Made by a program: the position numbers and the translations under genes. A DNA stretch of 64,000 nt from Nonomuraea roseoviolacea subsp. carminata (GTDB lineage Bacteria > Actinomycetota > Actinomycetes > Streptosporangiales > Streptosporangiaceae). Positions 8,083-15,733 of this stretch are shown piece after piece. Under the pieces are notes generated by a model, which was not told where the DNA came from, did not search any database, and saw only the letters and a list, made by a program, of their open reading frames with translations. How positions within the stretch are numbered: position 1 is the stretch's first letter; the number at the start of each line of letters is the position of its first letter. The stretch is from contig NZ_JAMZEC010000001.1 of the NCBI RefSeq assembly GCF_024172185.1, positions 4,670,001 to 4,734,000 on the forward strand. The letters are read 5' to 3'.

Positions 8083-9011
8083 GCCCGGCTCTCCGGGGGA
8101 GCGGCGTACCGCTTCTCGTCGTCGGCGAGGTCCTGGTAGCGCATCAGGCTGAACACCTCGTCGAGCGAGGCGATGGTCGGCTCCAGCGAGACCGGCCCCT
8201 CCTCGCGCAGCGACTCGCAGGCGTGCTTCATCGCGGCGACCGCGGCGCGCATGCTCTGGTTCGCCCAGATCACCCCGGACAGCCCCAGGCGGGCGAACTC
8301 CTCCAGCGGCGTCGCGTGGTACGTGGTCGGCGCGATGAGCAGCGGCAGCCGCCCGTCCCACGCGCGGGCGAACTCGGCGATCTCGGCGACGGTCGGCTTG
8401 CGCGAGTGGATGAAGATGGCGTCGGCCCCGGCCGCGCAGTACGCCTCGGCCCGGTGCAGCGCCTCGTGCAGCCCGGCGCCCGCGATCAGCGCCTCGGTGC
8501 GCGCCACGATCACGAAGCCTGGGTCGCGCAGCGCGTCCCGGCAGGCGGCGATCTTCCCGCAGAACTCGTCCACCGGCGCGAGCACGTGCCCGTCGCCCAC
8601 GAACGAGTTCATCTTCGGGAAGACCTTGTCCTCCAGGCAGACGCCCGCGGCGCCGATCCGCTCGGCCTGGGTGGCGAAGCGCCGGGCGGTGTTGAAGTTG
8701 CCGTAACCGGTGTCGCCGTCCACCAGAACGGGCAGGCCGGCCGCCTCCACCACCCTGGCGACCAGGCCCAGCAAATCGGTCCACGACGCCTCGTCGCTGT
8801 CGCGCACCCCGAGCGCGGTGGACATGCACAGGCCCGAGGCCCACAGCGCGGGGAAACCGGCCTCGGCGGCGATGCGCGCGCTCAACCCGTCGTGGGCGCC
8901 CATCACGAGCGTCGGCTCCGGCAGGGCGAGCAGCGCGCGGAGCTGCTCGCCCGGGCTGTCCGCCGGCACGCTCAGCCGTGGGCGCCGGTTCTGGGAAGTG
9001 GTCATTGTCAT
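8079..9011 (-). CDS. pepM: Phosphoenolpyruvate phosphonomutase (C-P bond forming)
   Basis: A 310-residue isocitrate-lyase-superfamily protein carrying the diagnostic PEP mutase motif EDKxxxxxNS at residues 127-136 (E127-D128-K129 ... N135-S136) and the metal-binding DGDTGYGN. It converts PEP to phosphonopyruvate, the entry step of nearly all phosphonate natural products. The start at 9011 (ATGACAATG) overlaps the stop of the hydroxyacid dehydrogenase gene; a second ATG lies at 9005. It is followed at once by the decarboxylase gene, the usual partner that pulls the unfavourable mutase equilibrium forward. Confidence 0.95.
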   Translation of the reverse strand: MTMTTSQNRRPRLSVPADSPGEQLRALLALPEPTLVMGAHDGLSARIAAEAGFPALWASGLCMSTALGVRDSDEASWTDLLGLVARVVEAAGLPVLVDGDTGYGNFNTARRFATQAERIGAAGVCLEDKVFPKMNSFVGDGHVLAPVDEFCGKIAACRDALRDPGFVIVARTEALIAGAGLHEALHRAEAYCAAGADAIFIHSRKPTVAEIAEFARAWDGRLPLLIAPTTYHATPLEEFARLGLSGVIWANQSMRAAVAAMKHACESLREEGPVSLEPTIASLDEVFSLMRYQDLADDEKRYAAPPESRA

Positions 9012-10018
9012 GATGTCGTCCGGTCTCTCTTGGAGGAGGAGTCGTGCAGCGCCGCGGCGACGCCCTGGGCGACGCGCCGCCGGACACTGCGTTCGGATTC
9101 GGCGGACAGGAAGGCCCGGTGCGCCGACACGACCACGTCGTCGCGTTCGAGCAGCTTGCGGGCCACCGGGTCGTCGTTGGGGTCCTCGGGGGAGAACACG
9201 TCGGAGGCGAAGCCGCCCAGGCGCCCCCGCTCCAGGCCGTCGAGCACGGCCGCGACGTCCACCAGGCGGCCCCTGGCGGTGTTGACGAGCAGGGTCCCCG
9301 GCCGGGCGTGCGCGAGCGCGTCCGCGCCGATCAGCCGGTCGCTCTCCGCGGTGAGCGCCGCGTGGACCACGACGGCGTCGGCCGCGCCGAACAGCTCCGC
9401 CAGGTCGTCCGCGCGGGCCACGCCGTGCGCGGCCATCAGGTCGGCCGGCACGTACGGGTCGTAGGCGACGACCCGGTCGTAGAAGGCGCGCAGCTTGCGG
9501 GCGGTGGCCCGGCCGATGCGGCCGAAGCCGACGATGCCGGCGGTGCGGACGGCCAGCCGGCGCGGCAGGCCGCCCGCGTGGACGCTCCACCGGTCGCCCT
9601 TGACGAGGCGGTCCTGGGTGCAGACGTTGCGCTCCAGCGCCAGCAGGAGCGCCAGGGTGTGGGTGCTGACCTCGTCGCCGCAGTAGTCGGGGATGTTGAA
9701 GCCGGCGATGCCGGCCTGTTCGAGCAGCGGAGCGTTGAGGTTGTCCACGCCGACGCCGCTGCGGGCGATCACCTTCAGGCTCGGCCCGACGGCGTCCAGC
9801 AGCTCCCGGGTGACCTGGCAGCGGTAGATCACCAGCGCGGACGCGCCCCGCACGTGCCGGTGGAACTCGGGGCCGTCCAGCAGGAAGCGGCCGTCGTGGA
9901 GCCCGAAGTCGAGCTCGACGTCCGGGCCGAACACCTCGCGCTCGATGACGGCCCGGGACGGGTCCACCTGGCCGTTGTCGTCCAGCGACCAGGCGGCGTC
10001 GGTGTAGACGACGCGCAT
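9008..10018 (-). CDS. phpE: D-2-hydroxyacid dehydrogenase family, probable hydroxymethylphosphonate dehydrogenase (PhpE-like)
   Basis: A 336-residue protein of the phosphoglycerate-dehydrogenase type. The Rossmann motif G164-F-G166-R-I-G169 is followed by the substrate-arginine region NTARGRLVD and the catalytic His region SAHRAF. In phosphinothricin biosynthesis the homologue PhpE oxidises hydroxymethylphosphonate, the dioxygenase product, to phosphonoformaldehyde. Here it directly follows the dioxygenase gene after 11 bases, with a clear AGGAGG ribosome site just before the ATG at 10018. A general D-hydroxyacid dehydrogenase would look similar, so the substrate is assigned from context. Confidence 0.86.
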   Translation of the reverse strand: MRVVYTDAAWSLDDNGQVDPSRAVIEREVFGPDVELDFGLHDGRFLLDGPEFHRHVRGASALVIYRCQVTRELLDAVGPSLKVIARSGVGVDNLNAPLLEQAGIAGFNIPDYCGDEVSTHTLALLLALERNVCTQDRLVKGDRWSVHAGGLPRRLAVRTAGIVGFGRIGRATARKLRAFYDRVVAYDPYVPADLMAAHGVARADDLAELFGAADAVVVHAALTAESDRLIGADALAHARPGTLLVNTARGRLVDVAAVLDGLERGRLGGFASDVFSPEDPNDDPVARKLLERDDVVVSAHRAFLSAESERSVRRRVAQGVAAALHDSSSKRDRTTS

Positions 10019-10029
10019 GCGGTTCCTCC

Positions 10030-11364
10030 TCACGAGTCGTAGCCCCAGCCACGGCCGTCGCGGCGGGCGCGGCGCAGGGTGGCGGCGGCGGAGTAGGTGT
10101 TGGTCAGCTCGTACAGGTCGAGGTAGCTGAGGTGACGCCCGGAGCCGAGCTTGATCAGCGCGCCGTCGCCGGTCCACCGGTGCGCCACGAACGGCGCGAC
10201 CCACGCGGTGCCGTCCGCGCCCAGCCGGGCCGAGGCGGCGCTCCCGTCGGCGGCGGTCCAGTGCAGCGTCACCTCGCCGCCGGTCACCAGGTAGTGCGTC
10301 TCGGCGAGCTCGCGCAGGTCCTCGCCGGCGTCGCCGTCCACCCGCAGGTAGAGGCCGGTGAGGTCGGGCAGGTGCGGGGCGCAGGCCAGCGACGTGGCCC
10401 GGTAGCCGCGGAAGCGCCGCGCGTCGCGCCGGCACTCCGCCACGTCCCGGTACGTCTTGCCCACGCTGTCGTGCCTGCGCTCGGGCCGCAGCAGCAGCCG
10501 GTGGTCGAAGCCGAGCACCGAGGCCAGCTCGCGCAGCACGCCGTCGGAGCCCTCCTCCAGCGCGGCGGCCAGCTTCCCGGCGCTCATGCCGAGCGCGGCG
10601 GCGGCCGAGTCGGTCGTGTGTCCCCGCCGCGCCAGCAGCTCCACGGCCAGCCGGTACGGGGTCAGGCCGTCCTCGCCGCCCTCGCCGAGCCATTCGACCA
10701 GCTCCTGCGCGGGCCGCTCCGCCCAGTCGTTGACGTCCTCGACCAGCGACGCCAGGTTGGAGTGGCCGGTGTAGGACACGATCCGGGCGGGGGCGTCGGA
10801 GGCCAGCGAGTAGCTGTGCGGGCAGAACGACGGCTCAACGTAGGAGTCGCCGACGATCCAGGTGTCGTCGTCGCGGTTGGCGCGCATCACCTGCCAGGTG
10901 GCCCCGGTCAGCTCCTCGCCCCAGCGGCCGTGGATGTCGCCGGGGCCGAGGTTCACGGTGATGGCCGGTTCCATGTGCCCGTTGTTGAGCGCGGGGACCC
11001 GGTCGGCGGGGCACAGGATGTCGAGGATGACCGGCGCGACCGCGCCCGGCGGCGCGGCCATCGTGTAGTAGTTGTAGAAGTGGATGCCGTCCCGCTGGAT
11101 GGGGCGGCGCGTGTCGTGCAGCTCCCGCGCGGTGCGGGTGATCACCGTGAGGTCGCGCCGGCCGCTGGCGGCCAGCTTCTCCGGCTCGATCACCAGGGTC
11201 CGTGCGACGGCGGCGGCCATCGAGTCGGGCCACTCGTCGTCGCCGGCGCCGCTCAGGGAGGCCGCGAAACGCTCCGGTTCGACGCCGGACGCCTCGGCGA
11301 CCTGCGCGGCCGTCACCTTCCGCACGTTCATCCAGTGCATGACCTTGTACGTGTCAACGCGCAT
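10030..11364 (-). CDS. phpD: 2-Hydroxyethylphosphonate dioxygenase (HEPD, PhpD-like)
   Basis: A 444-residue protein with two repeats, each a helix-turn-helix-like domain plus a cupin. It closely follows the Streptomyces viridochromogenes HEPD as I recall it (443 residues): RRPIQRDGIHFYNYYT, ILCP, NNGHMEPAITVNLGPGDI, GDSYVEPSFCPHSYSLA and the C-terminal GRGWGYDS. The iron ligands are visible as His130, Glu177 and His183, each offset by one from the known His129/Glu176/His182. A Glu rather than Gln in the second ligand position argues for HEPD and against methylphosphonate synthase. It cleaves hydroxyethylphosphonate with O2 into hydroxymethylphosphonate and formate. The start at 11364 has a GGAGGCG ribosome site and overlaps the reductase gene by 11 bases. 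Confidence 0.94.
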   Translation of the reverse strand: MRVDTYKVMHWMNVRKVTAAQVAEASGVEPERFAASLSGAGDDEWPDSMAAAVARTLVIEPEKLAASGRRDLTVITRTARELHDTRRPIQRDGIHFYNYYTMAAPPGAVAPVILDILCPADRVPALNNGHMEPAITVNLGPGDIHGRWGEELTGATWQVMRANRDDDTWIVGDSYVEPSFCPHSYSLASDAPARIVSYTGHSNLASLVEDVNDWAERPAQELVEWLGEGGEDGLTPYRLAVELLARRGHTTDSAAAALGMSAGKLAAALEEGSDGVLRELASVLGFDHRLLLRPERRHDSVGKTYRDVAECRRDARRFRGYRATSLACAPHLPDLTGLYLRVDGDAGEDLRELAETHYLVTGGEVTLHWTAADGSAASARLGADGTAWVAPFVAHRWTGDGALIKLGSGRHLSYLDLYELTNTYSAAATLRRARRDGRGWGYDS

Positions 11365-12646
11365 GTCCGCCTCCACGGAGTCGATCGGAGCAGGGCAGGG
11401 TGGTGAGGAGCCGCGCCAGGGCCGGGGCGTCGACGTGGCGCGGGTTGCTCGCGGCGCGGTCGTAGCCGAGCGCCTCGGCGGCGATCCGGTCCGCGTCGTC
11501 GCGGATGCCGGTGACGGGCGGCAGGTCCGACACGGCGAGGAACGCCTCCACCCGGAGGGCCAGGTCGTCCGGATCGGCCGCGCCCGCGGCGCGGACCACG
11601 CCGGCGACGGCCGCGCGCACCCGCTCCGGCCCGCGCGGGTCGGCGCAGTCGGCCTCGGTGACGGCCGCGTTGTGCCGCAGGACGGGCGCCAGGGTGAGCC
11701 CGCACGCGTGGCCGTGGCGCACGCCGTGGCGCAGGGTGAGGGGGTAGGAGAGGGCGTGGCAGATCGTGGTCCCCGCGATGGCGATGGCCCGTCCGGCGTA
11801 GTGGCCGGCCAGCAGGACGGCACGGCGTTCGACGGGGCCGAGCGGGCGCGGCCGGTCGAGGAGCGTGGCCAGCTCGGCCCACGCGGCCGCGCCCAGCGCC
11901 TCGGACCGCTCGTCCGCCCGGGTGGACCAGGCCGCCTCCACGCCTTGGGCGAGCGTGTCGAGCAGGCTCGCGGCGAGCTGGTCGCCGGGCAGTCCGGCCA
12001 GCAGGGCGGGGTCGAGGACGGCGACGGCGGGCCGGACGGCCTCGCCGCGCAGGGAGAGCTTGCGGCGCCGCTCGACGTCCCAGATCGTGGCGAACGGGGT
12101 GGCCTCGGCGCCGGTGCCGGGCGTGGTGGGCACTGCGACCACCGGCAGGCCGGCGCCGGAGACGCCGTCCGCGCACGCCTGGACCACCTGCTCGGAGGTG
12201 AGCGCCGCCCCGGCGGACAGAGGCCTCGCGGACAGAGGCCTCGCGGACAGAGGCCCCGCGGCCGGGGGCGCAGCGGACAGGGGCGCAGCGGACAGGGCCG
12301 CCACGACCTTGGCCGCGTCCATGACGCTTCCGCCGCCCACCGCCACGACGACGTCGGCGCGGTGCGCGCGGGCCTCGCCGGCCAGCCGCGCGACGCATTC
12401 CGGTGTCGGCATGCCCGGCTGGACGGCCACGCGGACCGCCGCCGGGCGCAGCGCGGCGAGCACCCGCTCCCGCCACGGCCGACGGGCGAACCCGCCGCCG
12501 ACCACGAGCAGCACGCGCGGCGGACGGGCCGTTCCGCTCACCGCCGATCTGACGGCCCCCGCCAGGTCGGTGACCCCGCCCGGCCCCATGAGCACGTGAG
12601 GGGGACCGGCGATCAGGGCGTCGTTCGATAACCGCGAAATGGACAT
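11354..12646 (-). CDS. phpC: Iron-containing alcohol dehydrogenase, phosphonoacetaldehyde reductase (PhpC-like)
   Basis: A 430-residue group III (Fe-dependent) alcohol dehydrogenase. The nucleotide-binding VVAVGGGSVMDAAKV, the metal-ligand region SLLDTLAQGVEAAWS, and GTTICHALSYPLTLRHGVRHGHACGLTLAP with its histidines are all present. As the first gene of the operon it should reduce phosphonoacetaldehyde to 2-hydroxyethylphosphonate, the substrate of the following dioxygenase. An unusual insert of PLSAR/PLSAAP repeats follows the Gly-rich loop (residues about 117-145), in a region that is normally a short loop. An AAGG lies about ten bases before the ATG. A 370-base AT-richer region upstream should contain the operon promoter. 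Confidence 0.88.
   Translation of the reverse strand: MSISRLSNDALIAGPPHVLMGPGGVTDLAGAVRSAVSGTARPPRVLLVVGGGFARRPWRERVLAALRPAAVRVAVQPGMPTPECVARLAGEARAHRADVVVAVGGGSVMDAAKVVAALSAAPLSAAPPAAGPLSARPLSARPLSAGAALTSEQVVQACADGVSGAGLPVVAVPTTPGTGAEATPFATIWDVERRRKLSLRGEAVRPAVAVLDPALLAGLPGDQLAASLLDTLAQGVEAAWSTRADERSEALGAAAWAELATLLDRPRPLGPVERRAVLLAGHYAGRAIAIAGTTICHALSYPLTLRHGVRHGHACGLTLAPVLRHNAAVTEADCADPRGPERVRAAVAGVVRAAGAADPDDLALRVEAFLAVSDLPPVTGIRDDADRIAAEALGYDRAASNPRHVDAPALARLLTTLPCSDRLRGGGHAR
12213..12297. repeat. 15-bp in-frame tandem repeats inside the phpC-like gene
   Basis: Three copies of a 15-base unit (12213-12227, 12228-12242, 12243-12257) are followed, after a short spacer, by two copies of a related 15-mer ending GCAGCGGACAG. 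They encode PLSAR and PLSAAP repeats in the reductase. Because the unit is a multiple of three, copy-number changes keep the frame. Confidence 0.9.
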
Positions 12647-13016
12647 TCGACGTCAACCTTGATGGTCCGGAGAAAGGACAGGCGTGCGGCTGAAGGCTCC
12701 CCCTGTTCCGGATGACACGTGAACACATGAGCGGAATGCTCGGCAACAGCGACGGGGTAGCAGGCGGTGCACCCACCGTAAGAGGAATTGATCGTTACCG
12801 GAGGTCGCCCGAGGTTAACTGATGATTTATCGGAGATGACCAAAGAATGGACGTCCAGGTAACGGTTAGATAACGGACGTTTCTTTCTGTTTTTCCCGGC
12901 AGTCTTCACCGAGCCCATGACCAGCGGTTTCGCCGCCGTGATCACCGTGTGTGGACCGATGGAACGCCAGGTGAGGCAGCATGCCGACCCCGGCCATGTG
13001 TCCGGAATTGAGCGGG
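12647..13016. other. Intergenic region between phosphonate operon and ABC operon
   Basis: About 370 bases of lower GC with no convincing coding sequence. It must hold the promoter of the leftward phosphonate operon. On the minus strand GTTAACCTCGG (12809-12819) resembles one unit of an actinobacterial PHO box, without a clear second unit. On the plus strand two TAACGG copies 11 bases apart (around 12860-12875) form a weak direct repeat. I could not choose a -10/-35 pair for the operon. Confidence 0.5.
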
Positions 13017-13046
13017 TTGACCCGTTTTTCCGGGCGTTCCTAGGGT
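13017..13046 (+). promoter_or_regulatory. Predicted promoter of the ABC transporter operon
   Basis: TTGACC at 13017-13022 and TAGGGT at 13041-13046 are separated by 18 bases. The start of transcription would fall at about 13053, inside the palindromic operator. Confidence 0.55.
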
Positions 13047-13077
13047 GATGGAACCGGTTGCGGCTACCGGTTTCATC
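13047..13077. promoter_or_regulatory. 31-bp LacI-type operator palindrome
   Basis: Two arms, GATGGAACCGGT at the left and ACCGGTTTCATC at the right, form a near-perfect inverted repeat around a GC-rich centre. Each half contains the self-complementary core ACCGGT (13053-13058 and 13066-13071). It covers the predicted transcription start, the usual place for repression. The LacI gene at 19971-20996 is the obvious candidate binder. Confidence 0.7.
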
Positions 13078-13116
13078 CCCCGGCTCCATCCTCGTCCGGG
13101 AAGGAGGACGATCGCG

Positions 13117-13944
13117 TTGTGGCGAAGACGGACCACCGGCCTGCTGCTCGCGCCCGGTCTGGCGGTGCTCGCCCTGGTCTTCCTCTACCCGGTCGCGGTC
13201 ACGCTGGTGGCCGCCCCCGCGGGCGTGGACGACGGCGGCCTGGCCGACCGGCTCGGCGCGCTGGCCGCCGACGAGCACATCTGGCGGGCCGCGGCCCGCA
13301 CGGTGCGCGTCGCCGCCCTGGTCACGGCCCTCTGCCTGCTCCTCGGCCTGCCCGTCGGGTTCCTCATCTCGCGCAGCCCGCCGCGCCGGCGGGCCGTGCT
13401 GCTCGCGCTGGCCGTCTTCCCGCTCCTGCTCAGCACCGTCGTGCGCACCTACTCCTGGCTGGTGATCCTGGGCCGCACCGGGCTGCTGAGCAGGGCCCTG
13501 ACCGGGCTCGGCCTGACCGAGCGGCCGACGCAGCTCCTCTACACCGAGACCGCCGTGGTCATCGGCCTGACGCAGCTCTTCACCCCGCTGGTGATCATCA
13601 CGGCGTACGGGGCGTTCGCGCACGTCCACCCCGACCTGGAGGCCGCGGCCCGAGGGCTCGGCGCGTCCGCCGGCTCCGCGTTCCGCCGCGTCGCGCTGCC
13701 CCTGGCCCTGCCCGGGGTGCTCGTCGGCGCGACCCTGGTCTTCGCCGGGGCGGTCACCGCGTTCACCACGCCGCTGCTGCTCGGCGGCACCCGCACGCCG
13801 ACACTGGCCACGCTGCTCTACGACTACGCCAACGTCACCGTCGACTGGTCGTCGGCCGCCGCGGTGGCCCTCGTCATGACCGTCGTCGTGCTGGCCGCGG
13901 GCGCGCTGGCGGCGCGCGTGCCGGCGAAGGCGGCCCCGTCATGA
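13117..13944 (+). CDS. ABC transporter permease (PotB type)
   Basis: A membrane permease of 275 residues beginning at TTG 13117, nine bases after a strong AAGGAGG (13101-13107). An upstream in-frame ATG at 13045 would make the operator part of the coding region and is rejected. About six membrane segments are visible. The ATPase-docking EAA loop reads EAAARGLGASAGSAFRRVALPLALPG. It belongs to the spermidine/putrescine, iron and aminoethylphosphonate type importers. Its stop overlaps the ATG of the next permease (ATGA). Confidence 0.85.
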   Translation: MWRRRTTGLLLAPGLAVLALVFLYPVAVTLVAAPAGVDDGGLADRLGALAADEHIWRAAARTVRVAALVTALCLLLGLPVGFLISRSPPRRRAVLLALAVFPLLLSTVVRTYSWLVILGRTGLLSRALTGLGLTERPTQLLYTETAVVIGLTQLFTPLVIITAYGAFAHVHPDLEAAARGLGASAGSAFRRVALPLALPGVLVGATLVFAGAVTAFTTPLLLGGTRTPTLATLLYDYANVTVDWSSAAAVALVMTVVVLAAGALAARVPAKAAPS

Positions 13945-14753
13945 CCGGCCGCCATCCGCTCGTCGGCGCGCTCTCGGCCGTCGCGCTGACGTTCCTGCTC
14001 GGCCCGATCCTGCTGGTCGTGGGGGTCGCGTTCACGGCGGGCGACACGATCGAGTTCCCGCCGCGCGGCCTCTCGCTGCGCTGGTTCGCCCAGGCCCTCT
14101 CGTACGGGCCGTTCCTGGAAGCGCTGCGCACGAGCCTGCTGGTGGCGATGGCCGGCACGGTCCTCGCGCTGGCCCTCGGCCTGCCGGTGGCGCTGGCCCT
14201 GGGCCGCGGCGGCGCCCGGTCGCGCGGTGCGATCGGCACGCTGTTCACGCTGCCGGTCGTCGTGCCGGAACTCGTCCTCGGCTACGCGCTCTTCCAGATC
14301 CTCATGGTGACCTTCCGGGTGAGCGCGTTCGGCGCGCTGCTGGCCGGGCACACCGTGCTGCTCCTGCCGTACGCCGTGCGGGTGACGGGATCGTCGCTGG
14401 CCCAGGCGGACCGGTCGCTGGAGGAGGCGGCGCGCGGCCTCGGGGCGGGCGGCTGGGCGACGTTCACGCGCGTCACGCTGCCGGTGATCGCCCCGGGCGT
14501 GGCGGCGGCCTGCGTGCTGTCGCTGGTGACCTCGTTCAACAACGTGCCGCTGTCGCTCCTGCTCAACGGGCCCGGCACGACCACGCTGCCCGTCGCGATG
14601 CTGCACCACGTCGAGTTCGCCTTCGACCCGCTGGTCGCCGCGGTCTGCACGCTGCTGCTGGTCCTGGCCGTGGCGGTGATGCTGGTCACCGAGCGGCTCG
14701 CGGGCTTCACCGACGTCTTCGCCCGGCAGGAGGCCGACCGATGGCGGCCGTAG
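13941..14753 (+). CDS. ABC transporter permease (PotC type)
   Basis: A 270-residue second permease starting at an ATG that overlaps the stop of the first. It has six predicted membrane helices and the EAA loop EEAARGLGAGGWATFTRVTLPVIAPG, where it docks on the ATPase. Together with the first permease it forms the heterodimeric channel. It overlaps the ATPase gene by 13 bases. Confidence 0.86.
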   Translation: MTGRHPLVGALSAVALTFLLGPILLVVGVAFTAGDTIEFPPRGLSLRWFAQALSYGPFLEALRTSLLVAMAGTVLALALGLPVALALGRGGARSRGAIGTLFTLPVVVPELVLGYALFQILMVTFRVSAFGALLAGHTVLLLPYAVRVTGSSLAQADRSLEEAARGLGAGGWATFTRVTLPVIAPGVAAACVLSLVTSFNNVPLSLLLNGPGTTTLPVAMLHHVEFAFDPLVAAVCTLLLVLAVAVMLVTERLAGFTDVFARQEADRWRP

Positions 14754-15733
14754 TGCGGCTCGACCGCGTGCGCCACACGTTCCCCGGCGTCGTCGCCCTC
14801 GACGACGTCGAGCTGACCGCGCCGCCCGGCCGGCTCACGGCGCTGCTCGGGCCGAGCGGCTGCGGCAAGACCACGCTCCTGCGCGTCGTCGCCGGTCACC
14901 TCCGCCCGGCGGCCGGCCGGGTGCTCATCGACGGCAGGGACGCCACCGCGCTGCCTCCCGAGCGCCGCGACATCGGGATGGTCTTCCAGTCGTACGCCCT
15001 CTTCCCGCACCTGACGGTCGCCGGCAACGTCGCGTTCGGCCTGCGGATGCGCCGCCTGCCCCGCGAGACCGTGCGCCGCCGCGTCGGGGAGGCCCTCGAC
15101 CTGGTGGGGCTGGCCGACCAGGCGAGCCGCCGCCCGCACGAGCTGTCGGGCGGGCAGCGGCAGCGCGTCGCCCTGGCCAGGGCGGTGACGATCCGCCCCG
15201 CGGTGCTCCTGCTCGACGAGCCGCTGTCCAGCCTGGACGCCCGGCTGGCCGTGCAGATGCGCGGCGAGCTGCGGCGCGTCCAGCGCGAGACGGGCCTGAC
15301 CGCGATCCTGGTCACCCACGACCAGGAGGAGGCCCTCGAACTGGCCGACGAGATCGCGATCCTCGACAGGGGGCGGGTGGTGCAGCATGGCGCGCCGCAG
15401 GAGGTCTTCAGGGCGCCGGCGACGCGATGGGTCGCCGGCTTCCTCGGCTACGAGAACGTCCTCGACCTCCCGGGCAAGGGCCCGGTCGCGGTGCGCCCCG
15501 AGCACCTCGGCGTGCTGCGCCCCGGCGACGAGGCGCCCGGCGACGCGCACGTCGTCGAGGGCACCGTGGCGGACGTCCGCTTCCGCGGCACCGGCTACAC
15601 GATCACCTTCCGCACCGCGGAGGGTCGCACGCTCGTCGCCGTCAGCCCCGACGACGGCCTCGCGCCCGGCGCGCCGGCGCGGCTCTACGTGCCGCTGTCC
15701 CGGGCGGTCGGCCTCGACGGGCGGCCCACGTGA
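14741..15733 (+). CDS. ABC transporter ATP-binding protein (PotA type)
   Basis: A 330-residue ATPase. Walker A is GPSGCGKTT near residue 37, the signature LSGGQRQR near residue 135, Walker B LLLLDEP, then the D-loop SSLDARL and switch His in VTHDQEEA. The C-terminal 90 residues form a TOBE-like regulatory domain, as in PotA and FbpC proteins. It energises import by the two preceding permeases. Its stop overlaps the GTG of the binding-protein gene (GTGA). Confidence 0.92.
   Translation: MAAVVRLDRVRHTFPGVVALDDVELTAPPGRLTALLGPSGCGKTTLLRVVAGHLRPAAGRVLIDGRDATALPPERRDIGMVFQSYALFPHLTVAGNVAFGLRMRRLPRETVRRRVGEALDLVGLADQASRRPHELSGGQRQRVALARAVTIRPAVLLLDEPLSSLDARLAVQMRGELRRVQRETGLTAILVTHDQEEALELADEIAILDRGRVVQHGAPQEVFRAPATRWVAGFLGYENVLDLPGKGPVAVRPEHLGVLRPGDEAPGDAHVVEGTVADVRFRGTGYTITFRTAEGRTLVAVSPDDGLAPGAPARLYVPLSRAVGLDGRPT

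Noticed and set aside
10030..11364. Methylphosphonate synthase or hydroxypropylphosphonate epoxidase
   Set aside because: The length (two-repeat, 444 residues), the H130/E177/H183 ligand set and the adjacent hydroxymethylphosphonate dehydrogenase-like gene fit HEPD better.
13045..13116. Upstream ATG start for the first permease
   Set aside because: It would place the 31-bp operator inside the gene and has no ribosome site; TTG 13117 has AAGGAGG at the right distance.
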